Source: Lysobacterales bacterium 15-68-25
GTDB taxonomy: Bacteria; Pseudomonadota; Gammaproteobacteria; Xanthomonadales; Rhodanobacteraceae
Reading direction: 5' to 3'
Assembly: GCA_002279065.1 (NCBI GenBank)
Contig: NCKB01000002.1
Span: 248,001 to 312,000 of the forward strand
Length of the DNA: 64,000 nucleotides
Both the position numbers and the translations under genes were made by a program. Below the pieces are notes generated by a model. It saw only the letters and a list, made by a program, of their open reading frames with translations, did no database searches and was not told the DNA's origin. Below are positions 55,209 through 64,000 of this stretch, in pieces (positions within the stretch are counted from its first letter, which is position 1; each line of letters starts with the position of its first letter).

Positions 55209-55772
55209 ATGACGGCCCCCGCCCGCGTCGAATTCGACGACCTGGACGACCTGACCCATCGCCTGAAACTGGCGACCGATCCCAGCGAGCTGGATGGCTC
55301 GGTGTGCGGTTTCCTTGCCGCGGGGGGGCGCTTCGGGCGCCAGCCGGTGCTGGCCGTGCTGCAGCTCGATGGCGACGGCCCGGCTCCGGCGGCAGCCGAT
55401 GCAGCCCTGCTCGACCGCCTCGCGCGACAGGCGGCGACCCAACTGGCCGACCCGGAGCTCGGTTTCGAGCCGCTCCTGCCGGAAGACGACCGTCCGCTTG
55501 CCGAGCGCGCGGAGGCGACGGTGGCATGGTGCCGCGGTTTCCTCGGCGGTTTCGGCCTCGCGGGTGCACGCGCGCACGGCAAGCTGTCCGAAGAGGCACA
55601 GGAGGTTCTGCGCGACCTGGCCACCATCGCCTCCTCCAACCTCGATTTCGGCGACGAGACCGAGGACGAGGATGCGCTGATCGAAGTGCACGAGTTCGTC
55701 CGCATGGGGGCGATGCTGCTGCACGCCGAATGCGCCCGCGATCCGGCGGCCGGCAACGGCACCGTGCACTGA
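55209..55772 (+). CDS. ygfB: YgfB (UPF0149) family protein
   Basis: A 187-residue helical protein with UPF0149 features: ELDGSVCGFLAAGG, AWCRGFLGGFGLAG, and the acidic end DEDALIEVHEFVRMGAMLLH. AAGGAG precedes ATG 55209. It stands before pepP and divergent from zapA, the same order as in E. coli. Its molecular role is poorly known. Confidence 0.9.
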   Translation: MTAPARVEFDDLDDLTHRLKLATDPSELDGSVCGFLAAGGRFGRQPVLAVLQLDGDGPAPAAADAALLDRLARQAATQLADPELGFEPLLPEDDRPLAERAEATVAWCRGFLGGFGLAGARAHGKLSEEAQEVLRDLATIASSNLDFGDETEDEDALIEVHEFVRMGAMLLHAECARDPAAGNGTVH

Positions 55773-55782
55773 ATCCCGAGAG

Positions 55783-57090
55783 GTGATCACACCGGCCGAA
55801 TTCGCCCGCCGCCGCCGCCAGCTGATGCACATGGCGGGTGAGGATGCGGTGGTGCTGGTTGCCACGGCGCCCGAGCGCCTGCGCAACGCCGATGCGGCCT
55901 GGCCGTACCGGCAGGATTCGGATTTCCAGTACCTGGCCGGCTTTCCCGAGCCGGATGCCGTACTCGCCCTGTTGCCCGGGCGCAAACACGGCGAGGCGGT
56001 GCTCTTCTGCCGAGAACGGGACGCCGACCACGAGCGATGGCATGGCGAGTCGATCGGCACCGAGCGCGCGGTCAGCGAGTACGGGATGGACGATGCCTTC
56101 CCGATCGACGACATCGACGACATCCTGCCGGGGATGATCGAGGGGCGCGCCCGTGTCTATTGCCACTTCGGTCGCGAGCCGCAGTTCGACGCCCAGCTGC
56201 TGGCCTGGATGCGCCGCCTGCGCCAGTTGCGCGGCGGAGGCGTGGTGCCGAAGGAGTTCGTCGCGCTGGGCCACCTGCTGCATGACCTGCGTCTGTTCAA
56301 GTCGCCGGCCGAGCTGAAGCTGATGCGCGCCTCGGCCGGCATCGCCGCGGAGGCCCATCTGGCCGCCATGCGGGTCGCCCGGCCGGGGCGGCACGAGTAC
56401 GAGGTGGAGGCCGAATTGCAGCGCGCGATGCGCCTGCGCGGTGCGGTCGCGGCGTTCCCGCCGATCGTGGCCGGCGGTGCTAACGCCTGCACCATGCACT
56501 ACACCGCCAATCGTGCGCCGTTGCGTGAAGGCGAGCTGCTGCTGGTCGACGCCGGCGCGGAAGTCGACTGCTATGCCTCGGACATCAGCCGGACCTACCC
56601 GGTCAGCGGCCGCTGGTCACGCGAGCAGCGCGCGCTGTACGACATCGTGCTCACCGCCCAGCTGGCGGCGATCGACGAGGTACGCCCGGGACGGCCGTTC
56701 AACGCCGCGCATCTGGCGGCGGTGCAGGTGATCACCGAGGGTTTGTGTGCGCTGGGTCTGCTGCACGAAGCGCCGGAGACCGCGATCGCCACCGGCAGCT
56801 ATCGCCGTTTCTTCCCCGCCAAGACTGGCCACTGGCTCGGCATGGACGTGCACGACGTCGGCGACTACCGCATCGACGGCGAGCCGCGCGAACTGGAGCC
56901 GGGCATGGTGGTGACGGTGGAGCCAGGCATCTATGTGCCGCCCGGCGACCGCGACATCCCCGAGCGCTGGCGAGGCATCGGCATCCGCATCGAGGACGAC
57001 GTGGCGGTGACCCGCCGCGGACACGAGGTACTGACATCCGGCGTGCCGAAGGAGCCGGATGCCATCGAGGCGCTGCTTGCTGACCGGTGA
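55783..57090 (+). CDS. pepP: Xaa-Pro aminopeptidase
   Basis: A 435-residue dimetal peptidase removing N-terminal residues before proline. The N-terminal domain has SDFQYLAGFPEPD. The pita-bread catalytic domain has all metal ligands: Asp and Asp (LVDAGAEVDCYASDISRTY), His (HWLGMDVHDVG), Glu (VTVEPGIYV) and Glu (IGIRIEDDV). The start is GTG 55783, ten bases after ygfB. It is convergent with the related pepQ across 28 bases. Confidence 0.96.
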   Translation: MITPAEFARRRRQLMHMAGEDAVVLVATAPERLRNADAAWPYRQDSDFQYLAGFPEPDAVLALLPGRKHGEAVLFCRERDADHERWHGESIGTERAVSEYGMDDAFPIDDIDDILPGMIEGRARVYCHFGREPQFDAQLLAWMRRLRQLRGGGVVPKEFVALGHLLHDLRLFKSPAELKLMRASAGIAAEAHLAAMRVARPGRHEYEVEAELQRAMRLRGAVAAFPPIVAGGANACTMHYTANRAPLREGELLLVDAGAEVDCYASDISRTYPVSGRWSREQRALYDIVLTAQLAAIDEVRPGRPFNAAHLAAVQVITEGLCALGLLHEAPETAIATGSYRRFFPAKTGHWLGMDVHDVGDYRIDGEPRELEPGMVVTVEPGIYVPPGDRDIPERWRGIGIRIEDDVAVTRRGHEVLTSGVPKEPDAIEALLADR

Positions 57091-57118
57091 GCGGCGTTCG
57101 CGGCTGCGATGAGGCCGG

Positions 57119-58435
<1,317 letters not shown>

Positions 58436-58554
58436 GGGCGGGGTCCTTTCGGCGGGGCGCCGCGGACGTCGCGCGACACCGTGGGTACGCGCGTGGCGCG
58501 TGGGCCCTCCATGATCGCAAAGCGCGGCGGGGTCATGCCACCCGGCCTGCGCGC

Positions 58555-58905
58555 TCAGTGCGGCAGGGCGAGCCAGCGATCGAGCAGGGCCGCGTCGTCC
58601 TTGCCGATGGCGATGATGCGGAAGCCCGCCCAGACCTGGCCGGACGATGGGCGCTCCTGCCATTGCGCCTGCACGCCCACTTCGATGTGGCGCGGCTGCG
58701 GCCCGAGCCCTTGCAGGGGCAGTTGCACCTGGTAGATCGCCTCGTCGCGAGGTGCCTGCTGGCAGATCAGCAGCATGCCGCCGGAAGAGAGATTGCCGAG
58801 GAAACCCATGGGCTTGCCGGTAATCACGTCGGTCACCACGGCGGTGAAGTTGACGCGCTTGCGGTTCGCGCGGCGCTGGTCGCTGGATGCGGACGGTCGG
58901 TTCAT
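58555..58905 (-). CDS. PilZ-domain protein
   Basis: A 116-residue single PilZ domain. The cyclic-di-GMP signature is present: an Arg-rich box (DQRRANRKRVNF) and N-L-S-S-G-G about 25 residues later. It should bind cyclic-di-GMP. ATG 58905 is used because TGAGG, overlapping the upstream stop, lies just before it; an ATG nine codons earlier would overlap the DUF1631 gene. Confidence 0.88.
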   Translation of the reverse strand: MNRPSASSDQRRANRKRVNFTAVVTDVITGKPMGFLGNLSSGGMLLICQQAPRDEAIYQVQLPLQGLGPQPRHIEVGVQAQWQERPSSGQVWAGFRIIAIGKDDAALLDRWLALPH

Positions 58906-58912
58906 GGCGGCC

Positions 58913-61267
58913 TCAGTGTCCGTGGCGGCCATGGCGGCCGTTCGGCGTGCGCAGCAGGTTGCCGGTGAGCGAGTGCCAGGCGCGGTCGAGCAGCGATTCC
59001 TTCATCTCGCCCAGCTCGCGTACCCGGCCCTTCACGATCTCGTGGGCGAGTTGCGGCAGGCTGATGTCCTCGGCGCGGATGCCGCGGCGGTTCACGAACA
59101 GCGTCTGTCCAGACACCGGCGAGAACCAGGCCAGCTTGCGCTGGGTGACCTTGCCGGTCTTGCGGTCGGTGAACTCGAACCAGCGTCCGAACGGAAGCAG
59201 GCGCAGCCGCTCCTGCGTCTCGATCTCGCGCGGGTCCACCACCGGCTCCCGTCGTGCCGGCGGTCGCGCCGGGGTTTCCCTGCGCTCGCGGGCTGCCTTC
59301 GCAGGTGCCTGCGCCGGGGCGCTTGCCGGTGCGGCAGCTGCCGGCTGCTGGTGCTCGCCCAGGCGCTGGTGCTGCTTCAGGCGCATCGCCAGGTCGGTGG
59401 TGCTCAGCGTCTCCCCGCTGGTCATCGGCGCCGGTGCGTCGCCCGGGTTCACCAGGCGCTGCGCCACCTGGATGGCTTCCTCCTGATGCATGCCGATCTG
59501 CTGCAGGCCGGCCTCGACGTCGGTCTGCAACTGCCGTCGGTCGGCAACCGGCTTGCGTCCGAGCAACTGATCGGTGATCAGCAGTTGCGCGGCGACCGCA
59601 TCGCTCTCCTCGCCGTGGCGCAGGATGGTCAGTGCGAGCACGTCGGACCAGGCTCGGTCCAGCAGGGCGCGCAGCAGGCCTCGCGGCGGATCCTGCGCGA
59701 AGCGTTCACCGATCAGCTTCGCCGCGCGCTGGCGCGCCTGGTCGAGCCGTTCGCGACCCTGCATCGCCTCGATGTGTCGCCGCTCGGTCGCCTGCGCCTT
59801 GCGGGTGAGCAGCGTCAGATGCTGCTGGATATCCGCCAGCAGCGCGGTGTACAGCCCGGCGCTGGGTGGCTCGCGATTGGCGCGCTCCACCAGTTGCTCG
59901 AGCTTGGTGCGCAGGTGGCGGTCGGCGTCGCTGCCCGAGTCGTCCAGCCAGTCGTTGGCCACCTCGGTGACCGTGCCGAGCAACTGGCGGGCGGGGTGTT
60001 CCTTCTGCTCGAAGAAGTTGCTGTCGCTGACCGCCATGCGCAGCACCGGCAGCTGGAGGCCGCCGAGCAGCGCATGGGTGCCTTCGTTGTGCTGGGTCTG
60101 TTGCGACAGCTGCTCGAACAGCATCGACACCAGTTCGACCGTGTCGCCCTGCTCGGCGCTCAGGCCGGTGCGCGGCGCGCCGCTGGGCTTGTCGGCGTTG
60201 AGCTGGACCAGCAGTTCCTCGCGCAGCAGCTGCGCGCTGCGCAGCTCGCGGGTGGCCTTGTCGGCCACCTGCGACAGGTGCTTCTGCAGCGCGGACAGTG
60301 CGGTCTGCAGTTCCTCGGGCGTGGCCGCCTCGACCGGCTCGCCGCCGTAGACGGCCGGACTGCGCCGGCGCCGTGCGAGCAGTTCGCGCAGGCTGTCCAG
60401 CACGGCGATCGGTTCGCTGGCGGCGACGTGGTCGGCGGCGACGCCAGCGATGCCGGGGGACGCCGCGGCCGCCGCCGCGGGCGCGGCGCCGGTGGATGTG
60501 CCAGTGGCCGCCGGGGCGCCGCCGGCGCGCGCCGGTGCCGGTGCCGGGGCTGGCCGGACCAGCGGGTAGGGGCGCAGGAGCGGCAGGATGCCTTCCTGCT
60601 CCAGCATGGTGTTGAGCGCGCCGTAGAAGCCCGGGAGCTCGGGCAGCAGCGCTGTCTCCAGGCAGCGCAGGAGCAGCAGGTCGTGCTCGACCGGCAGCTC
60701 GATGGCTCCGGCGGCGCTGCGCAGCGAACGGGCCAGGGTCAGCGGCCCCACCGGGACGTCGCCGCCTTCCAGCGGGGGCGCGGCGACCAGCACGGCAAGT
60801 CGGTAGCCCAGCTCGTACAGGGCGGCGCTGCCCCGGGCCTCACCCCGGGCCGCAAGCTTGTCCAGCGCGACGGTCATCTCGTGCTCGCTGGTGTCCACCA
60901 GGCTGAGTTGCAGGTGCGGCGGATCCTCATGAGCGGAGGGAGCCGCGCTCTGCCCGAGCTGGCGAAAGGCGTCGCTGACCCGGTCGAGGAAGCGGGCTTC
61001 GAGCGCTCCGCGTTCGCGCATGACGCGCTGGCGCACGTTGAAGTGACGCTGCTGGTCGAACGGATCGCGTGCACCTTCGGACAGGGCGAACAACTGCCGT
61101 TCGAGTTCGTCCAGACAGGCCCGCACGGGCTGCTTGAGCCAGTCGGCACTCATGGCCTGGCAACGTTCGATCAGGCGACGTGCGCGCCCCGACCAGTGGT
61201 CGCTCGGCCGCCCGTGACCACCGCCCTGCGACGACGGTTGGCCTGGCGCGTGCGGTTCTACGTCCAT
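58913..61267 (-). CDS. DUF1631 family protein
   Basis: A 784-residue cytoplasmic protein of the DUF1631 family: an N-terminal helical half (ALEARFLDRVSDAFRQLG, MTVALDKLAARGE), an Ala/Pro-rich hinge near 235-275, and a C-terminal half with FGRWFEFTDRKTGKVTQRKLAWFSPVSGQ, which resembles a small beta-barrel of the PilZ-like type. The function is unknown. It is seven bases before the PilZ gene, so the pair is an operon, suggesting a cyclic-di-GMP link. Confidence 0.85.
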   Translation of the reverse strand: MDVEPHAPGQPSSQGGGHGRPSDHWSGRARRLIERCQAMSADWLKQPVRACLDELERQLFALSEGARDPFDQQRHFNVRQRVMRERGALEARFLDRVSDAFRQLGQSAAPSAHEDPPHLQLSLVDTSEHEMTVALDKLAARGEARGSAALYELGYRLAVLVAAPPLEGGDVPVGPLTLARSLRSAAGAIELPVEHDLLLLRCLETALLPELPGFYGALNTMLEQEGILPLLRPYPLVRPAPAPAPARAGGAPAATGTSTGAAPAAAAAASPGIAGVAADHVAASEPIAVLDSLRELLARRRRSPAVYGGEPVEAATPEELQTALSALQKHLSQVADKATRELRSAQLLREELLVQLNADKPSGAPRTGLSAEQGDTVELVSMLFEQLSQQTQHNEGTHALLGGLQLPVLRMAVSDSNFFEQKEHPARQLLGTVTEVANDWLDDSGSDADRHLRTKLEQLVERANREPPSAGLYTALLADIQQHLTLLTRKAQATERRHIEAMQGRERLDQARQRAAKLIGERFAQDPPRGLLRALLDRAWSDVLALTILRHGEESDAVAAQLLITDQLLGRKPVADRRQLQTDVEAGLQQIGMHQEEAIQVAQRLVNPGDAPAPMTSGETLSTTDLAMRLKQHQRLGEHQQPAAAAPASAPAQAPAKAARERRETPARPPARREPVVDPREIETQERLRLLPFGRWFEFTDRKTGKVTQRKLAWFSPVSGQTLFVNRRGIRAEDISLPQLAHEIVKGRVRELGEMKESLLDRAWHSLTGNLLRTPNGRHGRHGH

Positions 61268-61419
61268 GGCTGACCTTAGAGAACTCCCCCGGAGCCGCGA
61301 GTCTATGCCGGATACGTCGGTTCCGTCACGATCCTGAAAGCCGGTCGGCCGTGACCCGGCGGAACCGCCGTATCGTAGGCCCGAATGACCGCCGTGGACG
61401 GAGTGGACAGGGGCAACCG

Positions 61420-62289
61420 GTGGAGCAGGAGATCGACATCACGACGATCGACGCGTCGGGCGGCGGCGTTGGCGCCGGGCGCGCCCGTGGCGGGCGCCCC
61501 AGCCAGCAGGACGACCTGGTGTGTCTGCGCGATCCCCGCTCCTCGGCCTGGCTGCTGGTGCTGGCCGATGGCATGGGCGGCGAGGGGGCGGGCGAGCTGG
61601 CCTCCGCGGGCGTGGTCGCCGTAGCGAGGCAGGTCTGGTCGCGCGGCGACTGGCGCGATCTGCCCGGCGCCGTATTTCTCGAGCAGTTCTGCCAGGACGC
61701 GCATCTGGAACTGGTGCGTCGCGGCCAGCACTTGACCGATGCCTCGCCGCACGCGACGGTGGTCGCCCTGCTGTTGAAGGGCCGGCACGCCTTCTGGGCC
61801 CATGTCGGCGACAGTCGGCTCTACCGCATCGAACGCGGTCGCGTCGCGGGCTGCACCGAGGACCACAGTCTGGTGCAGGAGCGCATCCGCCGGGGCGAGC
61901 TGGCCCCGGATCAAGCGGGCGCCGCACCGGACCAGCACCAATTGCTGCGCGGATTGGGCGGAGCGCGTCGGCCCGAGGTCGAGCACGGCTACGCGCCGCG
62001 ACGCCGCGGGCAGTGCTTTGCGTTGTGCAGCGATGGCGTGTGGGCGCACCTGTCCGGCGAGGAGCTGGCAGATTTCGCCGGTCGCGCCGATCCGTCCGCC
62101 GCCGTGCGCGAGGCTCTCTCGCTGGTGCTGCGGCGGGGTGGGGATCAAGGCGACAATGCTGCCCTCATCGTCGTGCGTGCCTGGCCCGGTCCGTCTCTCC
62201 TGCGGCCAAGGCTGCGGCGCGCCTGGTCGATGATTCGTGGTGCGCTCGTCATGCGTGGGCGCGCCGATGCCACCTTTTCCGGTCGATAG
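61420..62289 (+). CDS. PP2C-family serine/threonine phosphatase
   Basis: A 289-residue PPM/PP2C phosphatase. Metal and core motifs are SQQDDLVCL, LADGMGGEGAGELAS, AHVGDSRLYRI, ALCSDGVWAHL and GDNAALIVV. GTG 61420 gives MEQEIDITTID; upstream frames are unrelated. It has a short basic C-terminal tail and no membrane segment. It is divergent from the DUF1631 gene and 55 bases before the LysM gene. No kinase gene is in view. Confidence 0.9.
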   Translation: MEQEIDITTIDASGGGVGAGRARGGRPSQQDDLVCLRDPRSSAWLLVLADGMGGEGAGELASAGVVAVARQVWSRGDWRDLPGAVFLEQFCQDAHLELVRRGQHLTDASPHATVVALLLKGRHAFWAHVGDSRLYRIERGRVAGCTEDHSLVQERIRRGELAPDQAGAAPDQHQLLRGLGGARRPEVEHGYAPRRRGQCFALCSDGVWAHLSGEELADFAGRADPSAAVREALSLVLRRGGDQGDNAALIVVRAWPGPSLLRPRLRRAWSMIRGALVMRGRADATFSGR

Positions 62290-62344
62290 GTTTCGTTGCA
62301 TGCCGCTGGCCCGAGTCGTCTCACCTACTTGTCATCCATCCCGC

Positions 62345-63195
62345 ATGGCGGCGCGCCTGCCATGGCTACCCCTGTTGCTGGCGCTCGGCGGTTGCGCCCA
62401 GTGGCAGGCCCTGCTGCATCCGCAGCCGAAGGTGGCTCCAGCCCCGGCGCCGGCACCGCCGGCACCGGTGGCCGCCCCTGCGCCCCCCCCGTCGAGTTGC
62501 ATTCATTGGCCTGGATCGTGAATCAGCAACTGCAGCACGGTCATTACGAGGATGGCGAGCGTTATCTGCGCCGGTTCCTCGAAGCCCACCCCGACGACCA
62601 TGCCGCCGAGGCGCTGCTGCGCCAGCTCACCGACGATCCGCGCCAGCGGCTCGGCCCGCCCGCGCAGGTCCATGTGGTGCAGGCCGGTGAGTCCTTCAGC
62701 ACCCTGGCCAAGCGTTATCTCGGTGATGGGGGCGAATTCCTGATCCTGGCCCGCTACAACGGGTCGGACGACCCTTCGCGGCTGTGGGTCGGCCAGAAAG
62801 TGAAGCTGCCGAAGGCGCGCGCCGGTGCCGCGTCGGTGGCCATGGCCACAGTGGCGAAGCCGTCCGCCGATCCGGCGACCACGCGCTCGCAGGCGCTGCA
62901 GCGCGAGAGCCTGTCGCTGTTGCGGACAGGGCAGGAGACCCTCGCCCTGGCGAAGCTGGAGAGCGCCCTGAAAGAGGACCCGGGCCTTGCTTCGGACACG
63001 GGCGACGCCGGCTCCCTGCGCCAGCAGGTGGTATCCGCCTGCCACGAGCGTGCCATCGTGCTGTATCGCGACCAGAAGCTCGCGCCGGCGATCGCGCTGT
63101 GGGACCGCGTGCTGGAGATCGAGCCGGGTTACGAGCCGGCGATCGCGTACCGCGCGCGGGCGCTCGAGCTGCAGCGTCGCCTCAAGCAGCTCTGA
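62345..63195 (+). CDS. LysM/TPR lipoprotein, frameshifted at a poly-C tract
   Basis: The gene reads in two frames. From ATG 62345 it has a lipoprotein signal (MAARLPWLPLLLALGGC) and an Ala/Pro linker. At eight C residues (62483-62490) it shifts into the frame that encodes VELHSLAWIVNQQLQ, a helical repeat, a LysM domain (VHVVQAGESFSTLAKRYLG to WVGQKVKLP) and TPR-like helices ending LQRRLKQL. Nine C residues would give one protein of 283-284 residues. As given the two parts are out of frame, by sequencing error, mutation or slippage. Confidence 0.8.
62483..62490 (+). repeat. Poly-C tract (C8) at the frameshift
   Basis: Eight C residues encode the end of the Pro linker. One more C joins the lipoprotein signal to the LysM frame, so this tract decides whether the protein is made. 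Confidence 0.9.
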
Positions 63196-63202
63196 AGAGG
63201 GG

Positions 63203-64000
63203 TCACTCGCCCGTCGGCGGGCGTGTGCGGGTGGTGGGCGGCTGATGGCCGTGCTCGAGCGCCGCCACCGCCCCGGGGGATCGTTTGGCGCGCGGCGCTA
63301 CCGGGCGCCGCTGCCGCGACTGCAGTGCACCGGCCATCAGGTTGAAGGCGGCGAACAACCGCCCCAGCTCGTCCTGCCGCACCAGCCGGATGCGGTAGCG
63401 CAGGTCGCCCCGTGCCACGCGCAGCATGGCATCGCCGATCAGGGCGAGTGGGCCGAGCAGCCGGCGGAACAGCGCGTAGGCGGCGATCAGCACCGTGACC
63501 AGGGTCACCCCCAGCACCGTGGCGATCACGCCCAGGGTGGTCCGCTGCGCCGCCCGCAGCGGCGTGCGGCTGATGCCCAGGCGCAGGGTGCCGACCTGGG
63601 CCGCCTGGTACTGGATCGGTGCACTGAACAACAGCAGGCCGTCGCCGCCGCCGCGGTCATCGCGGTAGCTGTCGATGTCGCCGCGGTGTGCCAGGGGCGC
63701 GGCGGGAAGGGCCGGCAGGCCGTGGCCGACTTCCTGTGTCTGGGTGCTGGCCACCACCTGGCCGTCGCGGTCGGCGATGGCCAGATAGCGGATCTGGTGG
63801 TTGCGAGCCATATCCTCGACCAGGGCACGCGTGGCCGCGTGGTCGCCCAGCAGCAGGTCCTCGGCCGACTCGCTGGCAACCATCCGACCCAGCGAGCTGC
63901 CGAAGTCCAGCGCCAGGCCGCTCACCGCGCGGCCCTGCATGGCATAGATCGCGATCATCCCGACCAGCAGCACCAGGCTGAGGGTGACACCGAGCAGGGC
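63203..64000 (-). CDS. HAMP-domain membrane sensor (partial, 5' end outside)
   Basis: The last 265 residues of a membrane protein that runs off the right edge. A transmembrane helix (LGVTLSLVLLVGMIAIYAM) and a periplasmic sensor domain of about 130 residues (QIRYLAIADRDGQVVAS) come first. A second helix (VIATVLGVTLVTVLIAAYALF) and a HAMP domain (LGPLALIGDAMLRVARGDL, DELGRLFAAFNLM) follow, then a short basic tail. No kinase or cyclase domain follows HAMP, so output is by another route. It ends seven bases from the LysM gene, convergent with it. Confidence 0.8.
   Translation of the reverse strand, partial: ALLGVTLSLVLLVGMIAIYAMQGRAVSGLALDFGSSLGRMVASESAEDLLLGDHAATRALVEDMARNHQIRYLAIADRDGQVVASTQTQEVGHGLPALPAAPLAHRGDIDSYRDDRGGGDGLLLFSAPIQYQAAQVGTLRLGISRTPLRAAQRTTLGVIATVLGVTLVTVLIAAYALFRRLLGPLALIGDAMLRVARGDLRYRIRLVRQDELGRLFAAFNLMAGALQSRQRRPVAPRAKRSPGAVAALEHGHQPPTTRTRPPTGE

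Noticed and set aside
58913-63195. Type VI secretion or toxin locus suggested by PP2C and LysM genes
   Set aside because: No Tss, Vgr, Hcp, effector or immunity genes are present in this stretch.

Overview
This is a contiguous piece of chromosome from a high-GC gammaproteobacterium. It most likely belongs to the Xanthomonadales/Lysobacterales, with a Rhodanobacteraceae-like flavour (Rhodanobacter, Dyella, Luteibacter group). The evidence is a Clp-type CRP homologue next to an E. coli-type SpeD, trpE separated from trpGDC, the zapA / 6S RNA / fau and ygfB-pepP arrangement, a two-cysteine OhrR, and frequent GTG starts. I see no insertion sequence, prophage, CRISPR array or integrase, and coding density is very high.

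Layout. 1-7.3 kb: stress and envelope genes (ferritin-like protein, universal stress protein, exported hypotheticals, a TonB-domain lipoprotein candidate, two DUF2884 paralogues around a DUF2383 gene, MscS). 7.3-11.9 kb: an ABC system whose permease is fused to an M1 aminopeptidase. 12.0-16.7 kb: pyruvate dehydrogenase E2 and E3 with an mscS gene between them. 16.7-22.2 kb: GIY-YIG protein, Ohr/OhrR with two palindromic operators, DinB, membrane proteins, an APC permease. 22.2-26.4 kb: membrane proteins, purC, cytochrome c, DjlA-like co-chaperone, rpe, then a zone of facing terminators and tiny ORFs. 26.6-32.4 kb: a PdsR/PdsS-like two-component system and two unusual minus-strand membrane proteins (TonB type and GYF-pilin type). 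32.7-48.6 kb: trpE, an exported chorismate-lyase-like protein, recC-recB-recD, an amidase, then trpG-trpD-trpC and a HAD hydrolase. 48.6-52.4 kb: clp, speD, coq7, rplM-rpsI and tRNA-Gln. 52.4-58.4 kb: rpiA, EVE protein, fau, 6S RNA, zapA, a ZapB-like protein, ygfB, pepP, pepQ. 58.5-64 kb: PilZ protein, DUF1631 protein, PP2C phosphatase, a frameshifted LysM lipoprotein, and the end of a HAMP-domain membrane sensor that runs off the window.

How the parts work together. Anthranilate synthase is encoded at two sites (trpE and trpG) about 11 kb apart with the recombination complex between them. Rpe and RpiA supply the non-oxidative pentose phosphate route, which feeds PurC and tryptophan synthesis. 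Clp, the PilZ protein and the DUF1631 protein suggest a cyclic-di-GMP control layer. Ohr/OhrR is a self-contained organic peroxide response. The best leads for something undescribed are the GYF-membrane-pilin fusion beside a GYF-like TonB protein, the three tiny ORFs between facing terminators downstream of rpe, and the poly-C frameshift in the LysM lipoprotein gene.
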